Positions 43,401 through 52,523 of a DNA stretch of 64,000 bases are shown here, one piece after another. Within the stretch, counting starts at the first letter, position 1; the number at the start of each line of letters is the position of its first letter. Under the pieces are notes generated by a model, which was not told the origin of the DNA, searched no databases, and was given only the letters and a program-made list of their open reading frames with translations. This DNA comes from Nonomuraea gerenzanensis (lineage in GTDB: Bacteria > Actinomycetota > Actinomycetes > Streptosporangiales > Streptosporangiaceae): the NCBI RefSeq assembly GCF_020215645.1, contig NZ_CP084058.1:930001-994000 (forward strand), given 5' to 3'. A program made the position numbers and the translations under genes.

Positions 43401-43409
43401 GGGGGAAAT

Positions 43410-45146
43410 ATGACGTCGGGAAGGAACGCGGCCCGGCTCGGGCCCGCGGAGCGCGCAGAGGCGCTGGAGAGCATGGCCTCGCAGGAGCTCGACGTGGTCG
43501 TGGTCGGCGGCGGGGTCGTGGGGGCGGGCATCGCGCTCGACGCCGCGACCCGCGGCCTCGACGTGGCCCTCGTCGAGGCGCGCGACTTCGCCTCGGGCAC
43601 GTCCTCGCGCTCGTCCAAGCTGATCCACGGTGGCCTGCGCTACCTGGAGCAGCTCAACTTCGAGCTGGTGCGCGAGGCGCTGCAGGAGCGGGCGCTGCTG
43701 TTGCAGCGCATCGCGCCGCACCTGGTGCGGCCCGTGCCGTTCCTGTTCCCGATGACCCACTACGGGTGGGAGCGCCCGTACGTGGGCGCGGGCGTCGCGC
43801 TCTACGACACGCTCGGCTTCGCCACCGGCCTGACCAGGGGCGTGCCAGGCCACCGGCACCTGTCCAGGTCGCGGGCGCTGCGGCTGGCGCCCGCGCTGAA
43901 GAGGACCGCCTTCACCGGCGCCGTCCAGTATTGGGACGCGCAAGTCGACGACGCCCGCTACGTGATGATGATGTTGCGCACCGCCGCCACGTACGGCGCG
44001 CACGTCGCGCCCAGGGCGCAGGTGGTGGGGTTCCTGCGGGAGGGCGAGCGGGTCACCGGCGTACGGGTGCGCGACCTGGAGCTCGGCGAGGACTTCGAGG
44101 TGCGCGCCCGGCAGGTGGTCAACGCCACCGGCGTCTGGACCGACGACATCCAGGAATTGGTGGGCGGGCGCGGCCAGATCCACGTGCGCGCCTCCAAGGG
44201 CATCCACCTCGTCGTCCCGCGCGACCGCATCCACTCGGTGACCGGCATCATCCTGCGTACGGAGAAGTCCGTGCTGTTCGTGATCCCGTGGGGCCGCCAC
44301 TGGATCATCGGCACCACCGACACGGAGTGGACGCTCGACAAGGGCCACCCCGCCGCCTCCAGGGCCGACATCGACTACCTGCTCGACCACGTCAACGCGG
44401 TCCTGTCGGTGCCGCTGACGCGCGACGACGTCGAGGGCGTCTACGCGGGGCTGCGGCCGCTGCTGTCGGGCGAGTCCGACGAGACGTCCAAGCTGTCCAG
44501 GGAGCACGTGGTGGCGCATCCCGTGCCGGGGCTGGTGATGATCGCCGGCGGGAAGTACACGACGTACCGGGTCATGGCCAAGGACGCGGTGGACGCCGTG
44601 GCGCACGGGCTGGACCAGCGGGTGCCGCGCTCGTGCACCGACCGCATCCCGCTCGCGGGCGCGGAGGGCTACCAGGCGCTGTGGAACTCCCGGCACCGGC
44701 TCGCCCACGAGTCCGGGCTGCACGTGGCCAGGATCGAGCACCTGCTGCAACGCTACGGCACGCTGATCGACGAGGTGCTGGAGCTGATCGAGCACGACCC
44801 GTCGCTGGCGCGCCCGCTGTCGGGGGCCGACGACTACCTGCGGGCCGAGATCGTCTACGCCGCCACGCACGAGGGCGCCCGCCACCTGAACGACGTGCTG
44901 ACCCGGCGCACCCGCATCTCCATCGAGACCTTCCACCGGGGGGTGGCGGTGGCGCAGGAGGCCGCCGAGCTGCTGGCCGGGCCGCTCGACTGGGACGGCG
45001 AGCAGGTGAAGCGGGAGGTGGAGTACTACACCAAGCGGGTGGAGGCCGAGCGCCGCTCGCAGGAGCAGGACTCCGACCACGAGGCCGACGCTATCAGGCT
45101 CGGCGCGCCGGAGATCGTCCCGGTCGTGGTGCCGGAGCACACCTGA
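43410..45146 (+). CDS. glpD: Glycerol-3-phosphate dehydrogenase (FAD, aerobic type)
   Basis: 578 residues, normal for GlpD. It oxidises glycerol-3-phosphate to dihydroxyacetone phosphate at the membrane. The FAD-binding stretch is VVVVGGGVVGAGIALDAATRGLDVALVEA, named in pieces, followed by FASGTSSRSSKLIHGGLRYLEQ. Other marks are VNATGVWTDD, SKGIHLVVPR, FVIPWGRHWIIGTTDT, YAGLRPLL and GGKYTTYRVMA. The C-terminal 120 residues form the DAO_C helical domain. A GGGGGAAAT site precedes the ATG. The neighbouring DeoR protein is the likely regulator. Confidence 0.95.
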   Translation: MTSGRNAARLGPAERAEALESMASQELDVVVVGGGVVGAGIALDAATRGLDVALVEARDFASGTSSRSSKLIHGGLRYLEQLNFELVREALQERALLLQRIAPHLVRPVPFLFPMTHYGWERPYVGAGVALYDTLGFATGLTRGVPGHRHLSRSRALRLAPALKRTAFTGAVQYWDAQVDDARYVMMMLRTAATYGAHVAPRAQVVGFLREGERVTGVRVRDLELGEDFEVRARQVVNATGVWTDDIQELVGGRGQIHVRASKGIHLVVPRDRIHSVTGIILRTEKSVLFVIPWGRHWIIGTTDTEWTLDKGHPAASRADIDYLLDHVNAVLSVPLTRDDVEGVYAGLRPLLSGESDETSKLSREHVVAHPVPGLVMIAGGKYTTYRVMAKDAVDAVAHGLDQRVPRSCTDRIPLAGAEGYQALWNSRHRLAHESGLHVARIEHLLQRYGTLIDEVLELIEHDPSLARPLSGADDYLRAEIVYAATHEGARHLNDVLTRRTRISIETFHRGVAVAQEAAELLAGPLDWDGEQVKREVEYYTKRVEAERRSQEQDSDHEADAIRLGAPEIVPVVVPEHT

Positions 45147-45160
45147 GGCCGGCCGGGGAG

Positions 45161-45197
45161 GGGCGGCCCGCGGCGCTGCGGGGTCCGCGGACCGCCC
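45161..45197. terminator. Hairpin between glpD and the subtilase gene
   Basis: GGGCGGCCCGCGG (45161-45173) pairs with CCGCGGACCGCCC (45185-45197) at 12 of 13 positions across an 11-base loop. It lies between convergent stop codons and probably works in both directions. Confidence 0.5.
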
Positions 45198-45213
45198 GTT
45201 CCAGGATGGTTCT

Positions 45214-46470
45214 CTACGCCGGCGGCGGATAGCGCGTGGCGTCGTGCACGTCGAGCAGCGGCTCCTTGACGCCGTCGCCCGAGTCGTCGGTCCAGTTGAG
45301 GTTGCCGGTCGAGACCAGCGTGCTACGGACGGCCAGCGAGCCCGCCCGGTTCGTCGGCTTGCGGGTGCCGGAGGTGAGCACCGCGGCCGCGCCCGCCACG
45401 TGCGGGCTGGCCATCGAGGTACCGCTGATCGTGGCGTAACCACCGGCGCGGTACGTCGAGTAGATGCAGGTGCCCGGCGCCGTGATCTCCACCGTGGAGC
45501 CGAAGTTGGAGTAGAACGCCGAGGTGTCGTCCTGGTCGGTCTCGCTGCGGCACGACAGCGTGCTGCCCCCGGCGCCGCCGGCCAAACCGTCGTTGTCGGT
45601 CAGCGCGGAGACGGTGACCACGTCGGGGTGGTTGGCGGGGAAGAAGGAGGAGGTGTTCGCGCGGCTGTTGCCCGCGGCCACCACGACCACGATGCCGGCG
45701 TTGACCGCGTTCGAGATCGCCGTGCTGATCGCGCTGCTGGAGCAGCCGTTGCAGCCGAGGCTCAGGTTGATCACCTCGATGGTGGAGGCGCGCGCCACCA
45801 CCCAGTTGATGCCGGCGGCGATGCCGGCCAGGGAGCCGGAGCCGGCCGCGTTGAGCACCTTGACGCCGTGGATGCGGGCGCCGGGCGCGACGCCCACCGG
45901 GCCGATGGTGTTGTCGAGGGCGCCGACGGTGCCCGCGACGTGCGAGCCGTGGCCGTTGTCGTCGGTGCCCGAGTTGTTGAGGCAGACGCCGGTCAGGCAG
46001 TTGGCCCGGGCGACCACGTTCAGGTCGGGGTGGGTGTTGTCCACACCGCTGTCGATCACGGCCACGTCCGCGTCGATGCGCACGTCGTCGGTGCCGTCGA
46101 TGTCGAGGTTCGGGTTGCTCGGGCCGAAGATGCGCCTGACACCCGTGGGCACGGTCTGGACGAAGGCGTGCACCTCGGCGTCAGGCTCCACGCTGATGAC
46201 GTTCGGGTTGCGCTTGAGCTGCTCGGCGGCGGTCGCGCTCAGGCGGGCGGTGTAGCCCTTGAAGGCGTGCTCGTACACGCCGACCAGCTGGCCGTCCAGC
46301 TCGGCCACCTGGTCCTGGGCGGCGCCGCGCGGCGCGCGCATGGCGGGGTTGAGCTGGACGATGTAGGTGCCCTCAGGGGCGGCTGCGGCTGTCGCGGACA
46401 CGGGCAGGGGCGCGGCGCATAACGCCAGCATGCCGGCGAGCGCTGCGAGCAGGGGGGTGCGTGGTCGCAT
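45214..46470 (-). CDS. Secreted subtilisin-like serine protease (S8)
   Basis: 418 residues from ATG at 46470. A signal peptide (about residues 1-30) is followed by an I9-type prodomain (GTYIVQLNP ... VISVEPDAEVHAF, to about residue 115) and the S8 domain. The triad is Asp140 (VAVIDSGVDNTHPD), His174 (DNGHGSHVAGTVG) and Ser353 (SGTSMASPHVAGAAA); the oxyanion Asn is in VVAAGNS. Four Cys (CLTGVC, CNGC) suggest disulfides as in proteinase K-type enzymes. It ends soon after the catalytic domain with no extra module. It has its own transcription unit. Confidence 0.93.
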   Translation of the reverse strand: MRPRTPLLAALAGMLALCAAPLPVSATAAAAPEGTYIVQLNPAMRAPRGAAQDQVAELDGQLVGVYEHAFKGYTARLSATAAEQLKRNPNVISVEPDAEVHAFVQTVPTGVRRIFGPSNPNLDIDGTDDVRIDADVAVIDSGVDNTHPDLNVVARANCLTGVCLNNSGTDDNGHGSHVAGTVGALDNTIGPVGVAPGARIHGVKVLNAAGSGSLAGIAAGINWVVARASTIEVINLSLGCNGCSSSAISTAISNAVNAGIVVVVAAGNSRANTSSFFPANHPDVVTVSALTDNDGLAGGAGGSTLSCRSETDQDDTSAFYSNFGSTVEITAPGTCIYSTYRAGGYATISGTSMASPHVAGAAAVLTSGTRKPTNRAGSLAVRSTLVSTGNLNWTDDSGDGVKEPLLDVHDATRYPPPA

Positions 46471-46582
46471 GGCAGCGTGGGCCCTTTCTGGATCCGGGAC
46501 CGGTCGCCCGATGTGACACGAACCCACCGGTCCGACTCTAGGCTGTAAGCAAAGTTTTCACCATTTGTCGGGATAAGTCCAT

Positions 46583-46615
46583 AAAAAAGGCGCCGGTTCG
46601 TCACGAACCGGCGCC
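46583..46615 (-). terminator. Intrinsic terminator of the beta-propeller lipoprotein gene
   Basis: 46589-46601 and 46603-46615 are a perfect 13-bp inverted repeat. On the minus strand it is followed directly by six T residues (AAAAAA at 46583-46588 on the plus strand). It lies just after the stop of the minus-strand gene at 46626. Confidence 0.85.
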
Positions 46616-46625
46616 CTCTGGTTGC

Positions 46626-48632
46626 TTAACGGAGTGGGATCCAGGCTTGTGAGGCCAGCGTGGTGAGGTCGTTGACCTGGACGCCCTCGTAGGAGATCGT
46701 CCACAACGACTCGCCGATCACCATCGAGCGCTCGATGCCCGGCTGGTAGCTGTAGCCGCCCTCCTGCTGCTGCGTCGGATGCTTGATCATGCCCAGCTCC
46801 TTGACCTCCGTGTCGGTGATCCGCAGCACGAGCGCGCCCGACTCGTTCACCTTGTTCAGCGGGATCACCGACAGGCCGCTCTTCGGCCAGTACAGGAACG
46901 CGTGCGGGTTCCACTCCGCCCCGGAGCCCGAGTCCTTCTGGAACAGCTGCGAGAGCCGGCGCGGCGCGGCCGGGTCGCTGACGTCGAACAGCGAGACCTG
47001 CGTGCCCAGCGTCCTGCCCTGCTCGCTGGCCTCCTGGCCGATGCCGATCAACCGGCCCTCGCTGCCGGGATGCAGGTACGCCGAGTAGCCCGTGATCTTC
47101 AGCTCGCCCGTCACCCTGGGCGCCGCCGGATCGCGCAGGTCCAGCGTGTAGAGCGGGTCCACCTGCCGGAACGTGACGCAGTAGCCGATCGGCCCGATGA
47201 ACCTGACCGAGTAGATGCGCTCGCCCTTGCCGAGGCCGCCGACCTCGCCGACCTGGGCCAGGGTGTCGGCCCTGAGCACGTGGACGGCGCTGGAGCTGGT
47301 CTTCTCGTCGCCGGAGTTCAGGGTGGTGGCGACGCGGAGGTGGCCCTCGTGCTCCGACAGGGAGTACTGGTTCAGCAGCCGGCCCGGCACCTTGCCCGAC
47401 GCGACGTACGAAGGCGCGCCCGGCTTGCCGATGTCGAACCGGTGCACCTGCGTCTCCTCCGGCGGCGCCGTGGGCGTCGGCTGCGGGGTCGGCTCATCGG
47501 GAGCGGAGGCGGTGGGGGACACCGCGGGGTCGTCGGGGGTGGGCTCCACCGCCGGGGCCACCGCGTCCGCCGGGGCCGCGTCCGCCGGGGCCTCGTCCAC
47601 CGGCAGCGGGCGCACCACGGGGGACCACCAGTGCGGGTTGCTGGCGATGTACAGGCTCTGACCGGTGCCGTACACGATGTCGCCGTCGGCCGCCAGGCTG
47701 ATCGGGTCGGTGCCCGCCGCGCTGACGCCCTGCGCCAGGTCGATGGTGTGCACGGTCAGCATCGAGGTGCCGGTGTAGTCGGCGGGGTGGCTGACCCGCT
47801 CGCACGCGACCGTGTCCTTCTTGACACCGCCCGCCGCGTCCGTGATCTCGATCTTGGGCAGCCAGGCGTCCACGGGCGCGCGTCGCACGGCGTCCTGGTT
47901 CGCCTTGAGCAGGTCGGCCTCGGTGGCGTTCTGCCCCGGCTCGGGGAAGGCGACGTCGGGCTGGCTGCGGGTGACCAAACGGACGGTGGAGCCGATCATC
48001 CTGGCGTCCACGTACGAGCCCTGCGGCCGGATCGTGCTCAGCACCTTCGGCTGGCCCGCCAGGTCCACCACGACGTAACGGGTGTCGCCCGGCGGCATGA
48101 ACGAGCGCGCCTTGTACATGATGTCGCCGCCGCGCATGAGCACCAGCGCACGATCGCCCGAGACCAGCAGGTCGGCGGGGATGCCGGGGCCGCCCTCGCC
48201 CTCGGTCAGCTTGAGCGACGCGGTGACCTTCCTGGTCGCCGTGTCGATGATCCGCAGGGTGCCGTCCGCGACCGTGATGACCCGGTTGCCGTCGGTCTTG
48301 ACCAGGTCGGGCTCGTCCACGCCGGCCTCGTGCACGTTCGTGGTGGAGTGCTCGGGCGTCGCCGCCACCCTGGCCTTGGACTGGGCCGCGGAGTCCTCCG
48401 CGATGGCGAACGGCGTGACGCCGCCGAAGCCGTACGCGGTGACGTTCGCGACGGCCCGCTCCCGCAGGCCGGCCAGGGCGTCGTCGCAACTGGTGTAGGC
48501 GACCAGACGGACGGCGCCGAGCGTCGTCGCCTTCGGGGGCGGGTCCGGCGTGCCTCCCGTCGAAGAGGTGCAGGCGGCCGTGACCGTCGCGAGCGCGGCG
48601 GCGGTCACGGCCGTGCGGATCAACGTCTTCAT
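46626..48632 (-). CDS. Beta-propeller domain lipoprotein
   Basis: 668 residues. The signal peptide ends in a lipobox (TVTAACTSS), so it is anchored outside the membrane. The family (Pfam Beta_propel type) is recognised from TTNVHEAGVDEPDLVKTDGNRVITVADGTLRIID (in pieces), the repeated VVVDLAGQPKVL, and the later IYSVRFIGPIGYCVTFRQVDPLYTLDLRDPAAPRVTGELKI blocks. A Pro/Ala/Thr-rich linker (about residues 350-395) splits the propeller. The gene is 31 bp downstream of the Ser/Thr kinase gene, whose outer part also looks propeller-like, so the two may be partners. Molecular function is unknown. Confidence 0.85.
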   Translation of the reverse strand: MKTLIRTAVTAAALATVTAACTSSTGGTPDPPPKATTLGAVRLVAYTSCDDALAGLRERAVANVTAYGFGGVTPFAIAEDSAAQSKARVAATPEHSTTNVHEAGVDEPDLVKTDGNRVITVADGTLRIIDTATRKVTASLKLTEGEGGPGIPADLLVSGDRALVLMRGGDIMYKARSFMPPGDTRYVVVDLAGQPKVLSTIRPQGSYVDARMIGSTVRLVTRSQPDVAFPEPGQNATEADLLKANQDAVRRAPVDAWLPKIEITDAAGGVKKDTVACERVSHPADYTGTSMLTVHTIDLAQGVSAAGTDPISLAADGDIVYGTGQSLYIASNPHWWSPVVRPLPVDEAPADAAPADAVAPAVEPTPDDPAVSPTASAPDEPTPQPTPTAPPEETQVHRFDIGKPGAPSYVASGKVPGRLLNQYSLSEHEGHLRVATTLNSGDEKTSSSAVHVLRADTLAQVGEVGGLGKGERIYSVRFIGPIGYCVTFRQVDPLYTLDLRDPAAPRVTGELKITGYSAYLHPGSEGRLIGIGQEASEQGRTLGTQVSLFDVSDPAAPRRLSQLFQKDSGSGAEWNPHAFLYWPKSGLSVIPLNKVNESGALVLRITDTEVKELGMIKHPTQQQEGGYSYQPGIERSMVIGESLWTISYEGVQVNDLTTLASQAWIPLR

Positions 48633-48663
48633 GTCCTCATCACGGCTGCGCGAGCCGGATGGT

Positions 48664-50925
48664 TCAGGAGCCCTTGGCCGGGTTGATGGTGAAGACCGGG
48701 CTGAAGTTCAGCTCGTCGGGCACTTCGAGCAGCTTGCGCAGCAGCTTGCCGGTGAAGTCGAGCACCTGGATCTCGTCGTTGTCGCCGTTGTCCTGCTCCC
48801 AGCAGTAGAGGTGGTTCTCGTCGTAGAAGCCGAGCACCTTGTCGCAGTCGGAGGAGAACTTCTTGATCTGCTCGCCGGTCGCGGTGTCCCAGACGCAGTG
48901 GTCGCCGTCGCCGCCGTTCGGGCAGTTCGTCACGAAGGTCTTGCCCGACGGCGAGAAGATGTCCTGCGTGCCGGCGGAGAGCGTGCCGATGCCCGTCAGC
49001 GAGCGGGTGGCCTCGCCCTCGGTGTCGAAGAAGCGCAGGTTGCGGTTGGTCTCGCTGCCGTAGACGTTGACGACGCCGTCCTCCTCGCCGTCGAAGCCGA
49101 AGGCGGTCTCGCGGATCGTGGCGTCGTCCACGTTGACCACGTCGGCCGTCTTGGCGGTCACGTCCACGACGACGAAGCCGAGGTAGAGCCACTTGCTGCC
49201 GCTCTTCTTCTCGATGTTCAGCAGGATCTTCCTGCCGTCCCGCGACCAGGACCTGATGCTGCTGATCAGCGGCTCCTTGACGGTCTTGATCGTCGTACGC
49301 TCGCCGGAGGTGCGGTCGGTGATCTCGATGAAGTCGAAGTCGTCGGAGCTGTAGCTCCGGCCCCTGGTGGCCAGGAGCTTTCCGTCGGCGGAGACCATCG
49401 ACTCCCAGTTCTGCTGGAACTTCGTGAACGTGCCGCGCAGTGAGCCCCTGGCGTAGTCGATCCAGTCGTCCTTCGGCTTGTCGTAGACCTCGTAGGAGGT
49501 CAGCACGATGGCGTCGGCCGGGTTCTCGTACAGGGAGATCTTGCCGCCGGGGAGCGTGCGCTTGGTGCCGGTCGCCGGCACGGCCGGCGGTGACGGGCTG
49601 GCGCTCTTGGACGTGCGCGACCGACCGGGCTCCGGCGTGCTGGTGTTGATCGCCACCGTCGTCGACGCCTTGTCGAGCTGGATGATCACGATCACGCCGG
49701 CGAGCAGCAGCAGCGCGACCGCCACCGTGACGCCGGCGATCAGCGGGCCCCTGCCGCTCTTGCGCGGCGGCGCGTGGGTGTACATGCCCTGCTGCCCGTA
49801 CGGGGGGACCGTCGGCTGCTGCCACCCCGGCTGCTGGGGGTGCGGATACTGGGCGCCGGTCGCGTACGGGACGTTGCCGGACATCGGCCCCGAGTGGGCG
49901 CCGGAGGGGGAGGCGAACGGCTGGCCGAAGGGCGGGCCGGAAGGCGGCCCGGCCGGGGAGCCGAAGGGCGGGCCGGAGGGCGGCCCGAAGGGTGGACCGG
50001 AGGGCGGGCCTGTCGGGGAGGCGAACTGCTGGTTGGAGTGCGGCCCGGAGGGCGAGTGGGGCGGCGCGGGGGCGGCCTCGGCGGCGCCCTGGGCCAGCAT
50101 GCCGGGGTTCGGCGCCGGCTGCTGCAGCAGCCGCATGATCACCTGCTCGGCCGTCGGCCGCTGTGCCGGGTCCTTGGCCAGGCACGCCACCACCACGTCG
50201 CGCAGCGGCCCCTCGCCGAGCGCGCCCAGGTCGGGCTGCTGGTTGAGCACGCGGTTGATCACCGCGGGCATCGTGTCGCTGCCGAACGGCGCCCGCCCGG
50301 AGGCGGCGAACACCATGGCGCTGGCCCACGAGAACATGTCGGCGGCCGGCCCGACGGTGTGCCCCATGATCTGCTCGGGCGGCATGTACGACGGCGTGCC
50401 CACGACCATGCTGCTGATCGTGGAGGTCGCGTTGAGCGCGCGGGCGATGCCGAAGTCGATCACCCGCGGCCCGTCGGCGCCGATGATGACGTTGGCCGGC
50501 TTGAAGTCGCGGTGCACGATGCCGGCCTGGTGGATGGCGGCCAGCGCCGTGGCGGTGCCGATGGCCAGCCGGTGCAGGACGGAGCCCGTGCGCGGCCCCT
50601 CCTCCTGCACGACCCGCTGTAACGAGGGGCCCTCGATGAACTCGCTGACGATGTACGGCCTGTCCTGCTCGACCCCGGTGCCCAGGACGGCGGCGGTGCA
50701 GAAGGGCGCGACCTGCTGGGCCACCTGGACCTCGCGCAGGAACCGCTCCACGCTCACCTGGTCGCCCGACAGGTCGGGCCGCAGCCATTTGACGGCCACG
50801 CTCTGACCCGCGTGGTCCTTGGCCAGGTAAACGACGCCTTGACCGCCCTCGCCGAGCCGGCCGTGGAGCTCGAAGCCCCCCAGCCGCTGTGGGTCTCCGG
50901 GTCGGAGCGGAGCGAAGGATGCCAT
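48664..50925 (-). CDS. Receptor-type serine/threonine protein kinase
   Basis: 753 residues. Residues 17-265 form a Hanks-type kinase: glycine loop GRLGEGGQGVVY, Lys46 (VAVKWL), catalytic HRDFKPANV (Asp140), DFG at Asp157, GTPSYMPPEQ. Residues 270-385 are a Pro/Gly/Ser-rich linker with repeats of GPPSGPPF type. A single membrane helix follows at 394-417, and then an outer domain of about 330 residues with WD- or propeller-like strands (KLLATRGRSYSSDDFDFIEI, GKTFVTNC, HCVWDTATGEQIKKF). Four or more Cys in the last 100 residues may form disulfides. It leads an operon with the propeller lipoprotein. CAGAAT six bases before the ATG may be its -10 box. Confidence 0.92.
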   Translation of the reverse strand: MASFAPLRPGDPQRLGGFELHGRLGEGGQGVVYLAKDHAGQSVAVKWLRPDLSGDQVSVERFLREVQVAQQVAPFCTAAVLGTGVEQDRPYIVSEFIEGPSLQRVVQEEGPRTGSVLHRLAIGTATALAAIHQAGIVHRDFKPANVIIGADGPRVIDFGIARALNATSTISSMVVGTPSYMPPEQIMGHTVGPAADMFSWASAMVFAASGRAPFGSDTMPAVINRVLNQQPDLGALGEGPLRDVVVACLAKDPAQRPTAEQVIMRLLQQPAPNPGMLAQGAAEAAPAPPHSPSGPHSNQQFASPTGPPSGPPFGPPSGPPFGSPAGPPSGPPFGQPFASPSGAHSGPMSGNVPYATGAQYPHPQQPGWQQPTVPPYGQQGMYTHAPPRKSGRGPLIAGVTVAVALLLLAGVIVIIQLDKASTTVAINTSTPEPGRSRTSKSASPSPPAVPATGTKRTLPGGKISLYENPADAIVLTSYEVYDKPKDDWIDYARGSLRGTFTKFQQNWESMVSADGKLLATRGRSYSSDDFDFIEITDRTSGERTTIKTVKEPLISSIRSWSRDGRKILLNIEKKSGSKWLYLGFVVVDVTAKTADVVNVDDATIRETAFGFDGEEDGVVNVYGSETNRNLRFFDTEGEATRSLTGIGTLSAGTQDIFSPSGKTFVTNCPNGGDGDHCVWDTATGEQIKKFSSDCDKVLGFYDENHLYCWEQDNGDNDEIQVLDFTGKLLRKLLEVPDELNFSPVFTINPAKGS

Positions 50926-50998
50926 GAGGGGATTCTGGCCCTATGCCGCGCATCCGCAAAAACTACCCGCCGGTAAGGAGGCGGAATATGCTTCTGAG

Positions 50999-52504
50999 AT
51001 GCAGGTCACGTCCAGTGGTAGGACACAGTGCGTCATCGCTCCGTTCACCGGAGAAACCCTCGCTGAGCTGCCCATCTCCGACGCCGGCGACATTCGCGCG
51101 GCGTACGCGGGAGCCAGGGCGGCCCACGCCGAATGGGCGGGCAGAACGCCCGCGGAAAGAGCCAGGCCCTTCCTGCTCCTGCACGACGCCATCCTCGACC
51201 GCAGGGACGAGATCCTCGACATCGTCCAGAACGAGACGGGCAAGGCCCGCAAGCACGCCTTCGAGGAGGTGCTGGACGTCGCGGGCTGCAGCCTCTACTA
51301 CGCCCGCCGCGCGCCGCGCCTGCTAGCCCCGCGCGCCCGCAAGGGCATCTTCCCCGTCGCGACCCGCGTGGCGGAGCTGCGCCGGCCCAAGGGCGTGGTC
51401 GCGCTGATCAGCCCGTGGAACTATCCCCTCGCGCTGGGCGTCACCGACGCGGTGCCCGCGCTGCTGGCAGGCAACGCGATCGTGCACAAGCCCGACACCC
51501 AGACCGCCCTGTCCACGCTGTGGACCATCGACCTGCTGGTTGAGCTCGGCATGCCGCGCGAGCTCTGGCAGGTCGTGCTCGGCGAGCCTGCCGATATCGG
51601 CGACGCGCTGCTCGACCACGCCGACTACGTCGTGTTCACCGGCTCCACCCGGGGCGGCAGGAAGGTGGCCGAGGAGGCGGCCAAGCGGCTCATCGGCTGC
51701 TCGCTGGAGCTGGGCGGCAAGAACCCGATGATCGTGCTCGACGACGCCGACCTCGACGTGGCCGTGCAGGGCGCCATCCGGGCCTGCTTCACCAACGCCG
51801 GCCAGCTCTGCCTGTCGATCGAGCGCCTGTACGTGCACGCGTCCGTCTTCGACGCCTTCACCGAGCGCTTCGTCCGCGAGGCGGCGGCGCTCAAGCTCGG
51901 CGCCGGGCACGACTGGTCGGTGCAGATGGGCTCGCTCACCTCCCGCCGCCAGCTCGACGCCGTCAGCGCGCACGTGGACGACGCCGTCGCCAAGGGCGCC
52001 AAGGTGCTGACCGGCGGCAGGGCCAGGCCCGACCTCGGCCCGCTGTTCTACGAGCCGACCGTGCTCACCGGGGTCCGCGAGGGCATGCGGCTGTGCCGCG
52101 AGGAGACGTTCGGGCCCGTGGTGGCGCTCTACCCGTTCGCCACCGAGGACGAGGCGGTCGAGCTGGCCAACGACACCGTCTACGGCCTCAACGCCTCCAT
52201 CTGGACGGCCAGCCCGCACCGCGCCCGCCGCCTGGCCGCCAGGGTCCGCGCGGGGACGGTCAACATCAACGAGGGGTACGCCTCGGCGTACGCGTCCTAC
52301 GACGCGCCCATGGGCGGGGTGAAGGCGTCCGGGCTGGGCCGCCGGCACGGGGTCGAGGGGCTGCTGCGCTACACCGAGGCCAAGACGGTGGCCGCGCAGG
52401 CCGGGTGGCTGGGGTTCGAGCCGCCGGCCGGGATGCCGTACGAGCGGTGGGCGGGGCTGCTGGTCACGACGCTCAAGGCGATGCGGCGGGCGCGGCTCAA
52501 GTAG
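50999..52504 (+). CDS. NAD(P)-dependent aldehyde dehydrogenase (succinate-semialdehyde type)
   Basis: About 501 residues from ATG at 50999. Catalytic Cys in FTNAGQLCLS and Glu in LELGGKNP, cofactor region ALISPWNYPLALGVTDAVPALLAGNAIVHKPD (in pieces) and FTGSTRGG. The C-terminus EALIR-type helix carries LVTTLKAMRRARLK. The closest type is succinate-semialdehyde or general aliphatic aldehyde dehydrogenase. The start is uncertain: a strong AAGGAGG lies 17 bases before this ATG and is placed ideally for an out-of-frame ATG at 50988. An in-frame reading from 50924 exists but is not protein-like. Confidence 0.88.
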   Translation: MQVTSSGRTQCVIAPFTGETLAELPISDAGDIRAAYAGARAAHAEWAGRTPAERARPFLLLHDAILDRRDEILDIVQNETGKARKHAFEEVLDVAGCSLYYARRAPRLLAPRARKGIFPVATRVAELRRPKGVVALISPWNYPLALGVTDAVPALLAGNAIVHKPDTQTALSTLWTIDLLVELGMPRELWQVVLGEPADIGDALLDHADYVVFTGSTRGGRKVAEEAAKRLIGCSLELGGKNPMIVLDDADLDVAVQGAIRACFTNAGQLCLSIERLYVHASVFDAFTERFVREAAALKLGAGHDWSVQMGSLTSRRQLDAVSAHVDDAVAKGAKVLTGGRARPDLGPLFYEPTVLTGVREGMRLCREETFGPVVALYPFATEDEAVELANDTVYGLNASIWTASPHRARRLAARVRAGTVNINEGYASAYASYDAPMGGVKASGLGRRHGVEGLLRYTEAKTVAAQAGWLGFEPPAGMPYERWAGLLVTTLKAMRRARLK

Positions 52505-52523
52505 CCGCCGGTGGCGGGCGCGC

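Noticed and set aside
42480..45443. 987-codon minus-strand frame opposite DeoR and glpD
   Set aside because: Shadow of two well-supported plus-strand genes; composition is Arg/His/Gly-rich as expected for antisense of GC-rich coding sequence.
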